Of a stretch of DNA of 38,898 nucleotides, positions 35,271 to 38,898 are shown piece by piece. Within the stretch, counting starts at the first letter, position 1; each line of letters starts with the position of its first letter. Where the stretch lies: assembly GCA_033557835.1 (NCBI GenBank), contig JAWQRO010000450.1, forward strand, positions 1-38,898, given 5' to 3'. The notes beneath the pieces are model-generated. The model did not search any database, had not been told where the DNA came from, and was given only the letters and a program-made list of their open reading frames with translations. The position numbers and the translations under genes were made by a program. This DNA comes from Helochares maculicollis. Its lineage: Eukaryota > Arthropoda > Insecta > Coleoptera > Hydrophilidae.

Positions 35271-35688
35271 TCCTAGGGTTAAAATTGTATTGAGGTTTGA
35301 AAATAGTGATGCTTATTCCATTATTGTTAGGAATGTTTTCAGGGCTCAAATTTTTCTCAAAGTAAATAAATGCAACAATGCACGAATTGCCAAAATTTGT
35401 ATTTCCGAATAATGGAACAATAACAGTATCGAACAGTTTGAAGACGCATTATTGAAGACAGCTTTTTAAACAACTCAAACTCACCTGAGAATCTTTACAA
35501 GAGAATGTAGAATAACATATTTTTAGCGATAGAGGTTTTAAATTCTTTGTTCCATTATTTAATAATAATTGAAACGCATAGTTCTGGATATTAAACGCCT
35601 GTCTTTGTCGGTGGGGGCATTTAACCATCTTGGTACTACATTTAGTACCAACAAATCATTAAAAATATGATCTAAAATTTTTTAGATT
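35271..35688. other. AT-rich spacer 3' of gene 2, nothing recognised
   Basis: This lies between the repeat array and the 3' end of gene 2. I see no gene and no repeat match. Confidence 0.45.
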
Positions 35689-35694
35689 TTTATT
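35689..35694 (-). terminator. candidate poly(A) signal of gene 2
   Basis: AATAAA on the minus strand (TTTATT on plus) lies about 20 bp after the TGA stop of gene 2. The resulting 3' untranslated region would be very short. Further AT-rich hexamers downstream could serve instead. Confidence 0.4.
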
Positions 35695-35714
35695 AGAAAT
35701 CAACCAAAAGCAAG

Positions 35715-35924
35715 TCATGTGTATTTTTTAGAGGAAATGGCGTTGAATATCCGCTGTACAGTGTCCATACTCAATCCAAACCACGGCTTGCTACTGGCTG
35801 GAGTACCGGAATCAGATCGTCCGAAGAAATCATCGTAATAGTCGTAGTCCGGGGCAATTGGGTTAAATTTGGCATAATAAACGGCAGCACATGCCGAGTA
35901 AATGAGGAGCACTGCAGTCGCCAA
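35715..35924 (-). CDS. uncharacterised acidic membrane protein (gene 2), exon 3
   Basis: This is the last coding exon, 210 bp, after the acceptor CATTTTGCAG and ending in TGA at 35715-35717. It encodes residues 139-207. The exon opens in the middle of a membrane helix: FWAAFQ at the end of exon 2 continues here as LATAVLLIYSACAAVYYA. A tail follows, rich in Asp and Tyr (DYDYYDDFFGR), then a conserved-looking end with PWFGLSMDTVQRIFNAISS. The exon starts in phase 0. The open frame reaches further 5' only through the 56-bp intron. I do not recognise the family name. With a signal peptide and one membrane segment, the protein should sit in the plasma membrane or secretory pathway with the acidic part outside and the 45-residue tail inside. 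Confidence 0.85.
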   Translation of the reverse strand: MATAVLLIYSACAAVYYAKFNPIAPDYDYYDDFFGRSDSGTPASSKPWFGLSMDTVQRIFNAISSKKYT

Positions 35925-35980
35925 CTGCAAAATGATTCAGTTTTTATCAAAACGGAAAACTGATGTTAGTTAGTACCAAC

Positions 35981-36257
35981 CTGGAAAGCCGCCCAAAATT
36001 TGAAAGATCCTTCAGTAATAATGAAATCGTAGTAGCCTGCCCAAGGATCAGCCTTAACTGCCTTCTGCTCTTCCTTCATTTCCATCTTTTTTTCCTCTTC
36101 CTCCATTTGTTTCATGTGCTCTTTATGCTCATGGTCGTGAATTAAGTAATTGTTGTAATCGTCATCGTCATCGTCGTCATCGAACATCCCGCGCCCTCGA
36201 CGTTCGTTTCTCAACCGTGCTCGCTCTTCATCGTAATCCTCCAGGCCTTCCTCATAC
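35981..36257 (-). CDS. uncharacterised acidic membrane protein (gene 2), exon 2
   Basis: This is an exon of 277 bp between the acceptor TTCATTTCCAG and the donor GTTGGTACTAAC (35980). The first base completes a Lys codon from exon 1, and the exon ends in phase 0. It encodes residues 46-138. First comes a charged part (YEEGLEDYDEERARLRNERR), then a run of eight Asp, a His-rich HDHEHKEH, and a Met/Glu/Lys helix-like stretch (MKQMEEEEKKMEMKEEQKA). Then follows a part that looks conserved, DPWAGYYDFIITEGSFKFWA, which leads into the membrane segment. The short intron to exon 3 (56 bp) has TACTAAC just after its donor, a sequence that matches the branch-point consensus but lies unusually far 5'. 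The strongly charged middle suggests metal or protein binding, but no function can be assigned. Confidence 0.88.
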
Positions 36258-36681
36258 CTGGAAATGAATTCAATTAAAAATTTTCCGCTACAAAGTCACT
36301 TATGTAACTCGCAACCGAAATAAATTTAATTGTTTCCATGCTAAATCGATCGATGCTGTCTAAGATCGTTTCCCTGTACGGGCGGATGTATAAATTTATA
36401 TGCTTTCTACTCATCATTCACATGTTCCCGCTGCGAAACTTTAATTCCTGCTTTATATTCCTTTATTAAACTTTTTTGTTAGTTCAACTCTGATATAGCA
36501 GGTATACAAATAATCTTATTTATTTTTAATATTTGCCGTAAAAACAAAAGCTGTACACGCGAGCTCCGGTAAAATTTAATTAAAAGATCTCAAAGGCTCT
36601 TCTTGACATTTAGAACCGGGAGGTCAAAGCGTGTAATTCAAGCGTTTTATTTTACCGAGCACACAAGAAAAATGTACTTAC
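36258..36681 (-). other. intron 1 of gene 2 (424 bp)
   Basis: On the minus strand it runs from GTAAGT (36681-36676) to CATTTCCAG (36258). It has AT-rich content and no other feature. Confidence 0.85.
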
Positions 36682-36818
36682 TTGGTTTTTGCAATTTTTT
36701 CAACGGGTGCCGATGTTGTTGCTACAGGATAATCCATGGAAGTTGTGGCACTTCTCATTTCAACCACGTGCACCAAGTGGAATAATCCCAGAATGAATAA
36801 GCACAAACACCCAACCAT
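36682..36818 (-). CDS. uncharacterised acidic membrane protein (gene 2), exon 1 with signal peptide
   Basis: Coding starts at the ATG at 36818, whose context ACTACCATGG is good for eukaryotic initiation (A at -3, G at +4). This exon contributes 137 bp, 45 codons plus two bases, and ends at the donor GTAAGT (36681). The N-terminus MVGCLCLFILGLFHLVHVVE is a typical signal peptide, with cleavage likely near residues 20-24. A short Thr/Pro/Ala-rich linker follows (ATTSMDYPVATTSAPVEKIA). The three exons add up to 624 bp with agreeing phases, which gives 207 residues and a stop. The 5' untranslated region and promoter cannot be placed. Confidence 0.85.
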
Positions 36819-38516
36819 GGTAGTTCTGTCACCGAGGTCTTAAAATTTCAAAATTCTTCAACGGCAAAATATTTCAAGTAACGAACGTAAAAGTCTATTC
36901 GCGTTTTAACTCTGCTAAATGCTGGGATATGCTTTTCTACCCTCGACCAAATGATTTATTTCGAAGGAGAGAAAAACAAAACATAAACACCACACGCACT
37001 GTCACTTTTATTTAAGTAAATTTTTTTAACGTTTATTACTAAGCCATTGTTATAGTGGCATTATGAATAACAATTGTTGGACTGATTTGAAATGATAGGC
37101 CCCCTCTTTGATGATATTGATCCAATACTTAACGTTTAATTAGTGCGACTAACGGACACTTAAGGCCTAATTGCAGGGCAAACAATGTGTTTCAATATAT
37201 TCTGTTAGTTACATATAAGTAAATTATATGGGATAGATGATGGTCCGACGATAATTAGCGTACGGTATTTAGACAGACGAGTTGTTACAGAATTGGAACA
37301 ATTTGCTGTATCTTATTTTCGTTTCTGATTTTCTCTCAAAAATTGAATCACGCGCGACACGATTTTCGCACCTTAAATTTGTCATCTCTGCTGTCAAAAC
37401 CGCATCATTTTTATTTATTCACGTTTCTTACCAATCACGACGTGCTACACTTTGTTTGAAATGTAAATTAGACGCGATTGTTTATATGTTTAGTTATTAT
37501 ACCTGTTATTTGCATAAGGAATTGGTAAACTTGTGTAGACAAACAGTAAGAATTACAGATTGGTCCTAATTTAAATACCCTACTCTCCTGGAATAATCTT
37601 TCAAACACGGAGATTTTTACGAAACACATTTTGTAAAATTGCCATTAACATCAATCAACTTTTTTAATTTCTATGTGGAACTAGTTCTTAAATGCATATG
37701 ACAATTAAAATGCATTATTGCAATCTTGCTGAATGAAATGCTTTGGAATGATTAAATATGTTCATAAACATCCTATTAAGTAATCAAATATAAAGTCAAA
37801 TTCTAGTATGCTTTGGAATTGTTCACCCCAAAAATTTAGGTTTTCAACAGTCACTTTCCTAAAACTTCTACACTAAAATATTTATTAGAGAAAAAGAAAA
37901 CACTCTGATTTACAAGAAAATGCGATTTTCGATTAGCCATTACTTATTTCGTTGACATAAGAATCTGTAATAAATTTCCTAAAACATTAAGATAGCCTTT
38001 TTGTTGATTTGAACGATGCACCGGAAATGCTATTTTATAAGTTTTGAAAATTTCGCACTAAGAAAGCTATGGACTGAAATTGAAAAACGAAACTGGCGCT
38101 TTACTTGTATATTTTGAAATCATGACTTTTTGAACTCCAATGAGCGCATTTCTATCAATTTTCATATCGGGGGAAAATAGAAGTGCACCAAGACCTCGTC
38201 AAAAAACAGTGCAATAACATATAAGGTTTCTCTAAAACATAGTTGCAAAACGTATTTAGAAACGTGAAGCAATTTTTAACTATTAATCCATGCGTGTTAC
38301 TTAGTGTAATTTTACTCCGAGATATATAAGGCAGCCAACATTGGACTCTCAGTCATTAGAATCGATAGCGAGCTTTTTCCAAAGTATCTAGTTACAAATC
38401 TACATCCCTGGCTTTTGAATTTACTGGCCACCCTCTGTAGACCATTTCATTGAAAATGGGAGTTTTATCCACTCTAAATTTTTGCTATCATGGACAAAGA
38501 AACATATACACGTAAA
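36819..38516. other. 5' flank of gene 2, no gene seen
   Basis: AT-rich DNA with short chance frames (for example 37282-37569). The promoter of gene 2 must lie near its left end, but I see no convincing core promoter motif. Confidence 0.4.
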
Positions 38517-38518
38517 TA

Positions 38519-38898
38519 TTGGGTTGGCAACTAAGTAATTGCGGATTTTTTTAGAAAATCAAAGACAATTTTCTCATGGAACTAAATAATTTTATTCTGT
38601 AATGTATTGCTCATTTTGATCAATGACCTTTTGCGATCTTTCAGGCAGCATCATAATCCCGCGTTCATAAAACTTCTGGCTTTTATTAGCAAAAAAGTGA
38701 ATCAGGTACGATTTGACACCATCATCATTATTGAATTTTTTACCATTCAAGCAGTTTTGTAAAGATCGAAACAAAAAGTAATCAGATGTAGCAAGGTGAG
38801 GACTATATGGTGGATGTGGCAAAACATCCCAACCAAGCTCCAATCATTTTTGCCGAGTGACCAAAGATGTGTGTGGCCTTGCATTGTCATGATGGAAT
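38519..38898 (-). mobile_element. mariner 3' part, cut by the window edge
   Basis: After a TA at 38517-38518 the sequence TTGGGTTGGCAACTAAGTAA is a well-known type of mariner terminal inverted repeat. On the minus strand the transposase C-terminus reads HHDNARPHTSLVTRQK, a TGA, then LGWDVLPHPPYSPHLATSDY with the third catalytic Asp, and on to KVIDQNEQYITE and a stop at about 38592. One in-frame TGA and SPH in place of SPD are the visible defects. The element continues to the right. Its almost consensus end and single stop make it the youngest-looking mariner in the window, of a lineage different from those at 1-626 and 31322-32116. Confidence 0.9.

Overview
The window is animal nuclear DNA, almost certainly from an insect. 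It is AT-rich, its genes have introns with GT..AG borders, and it carries several mariner-type DNA transposons and remnants of an I-like non-LTR retrotransposon. I cannot fix the order of insect. Two protein-coding genes can be supported, both on the minus strand; nearly everything else is intron, intergenic DNA and repeats.

Gene 1 (minus, about 17.5 kb down to 3.4 kb, running off the left edge) is the N-terminal half of a large mosaic membrane protein. I assembled it from splice sites whose phases agree. A tentative 8-codon first exon (17481-17504) is followed by a signal-anchor exon (11681-11864), a SEA-domain exon (11222-11438) and a 2900-bp exon (3448-6347). The large exon completes the SEA domain, encodes a long Ser/Thr/Pro-rich stem with eight 9-residue repeats, and ends with two LDL-receptor class A modules at a phase-1 donor. 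The nearest family I recognise is the insect serine protease nudel, which acts at the top of the dorsal-ventral protease cascade of the egg. The protease part is not in the window.

Gene 2 (minus, 36818-35715) has three coding exons that give a 207-residue protein. It has a signal peptide, a very acidic Asp/Glu-rich middle, one membrane segment and a short C-terminal tail. I do not recognise it by name.

Repeats by region: 1-626 and 2085-2900, decayed mariner copies; 1790-2080, an inverted copy of the family that forms a 270-bp tandem array at 21240-22670; 12830-15270, three I-like retrotransposon fragments in both orientations, one containing a 478-bp tandem duplication; 17585-18670, a 365-bp tandem array; 24100-24700 and 25860-26100, more mariner remnants; 31322-32116, a mariner with both terminal repeats and TA target duplication but a large internal deletion; 32200-35270, a long complex array whose units carry GC-rich, partly complementary fold-back arms; 38519 to the right edge, the 3' end of a fairly young mariner.

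No CRISPR, operon, tRNA or rRNA gene was seen. The two genes are not obviously connected functionally. The most unusual structures are the fold-back array next to gene 2 and the architecture of gene 1.
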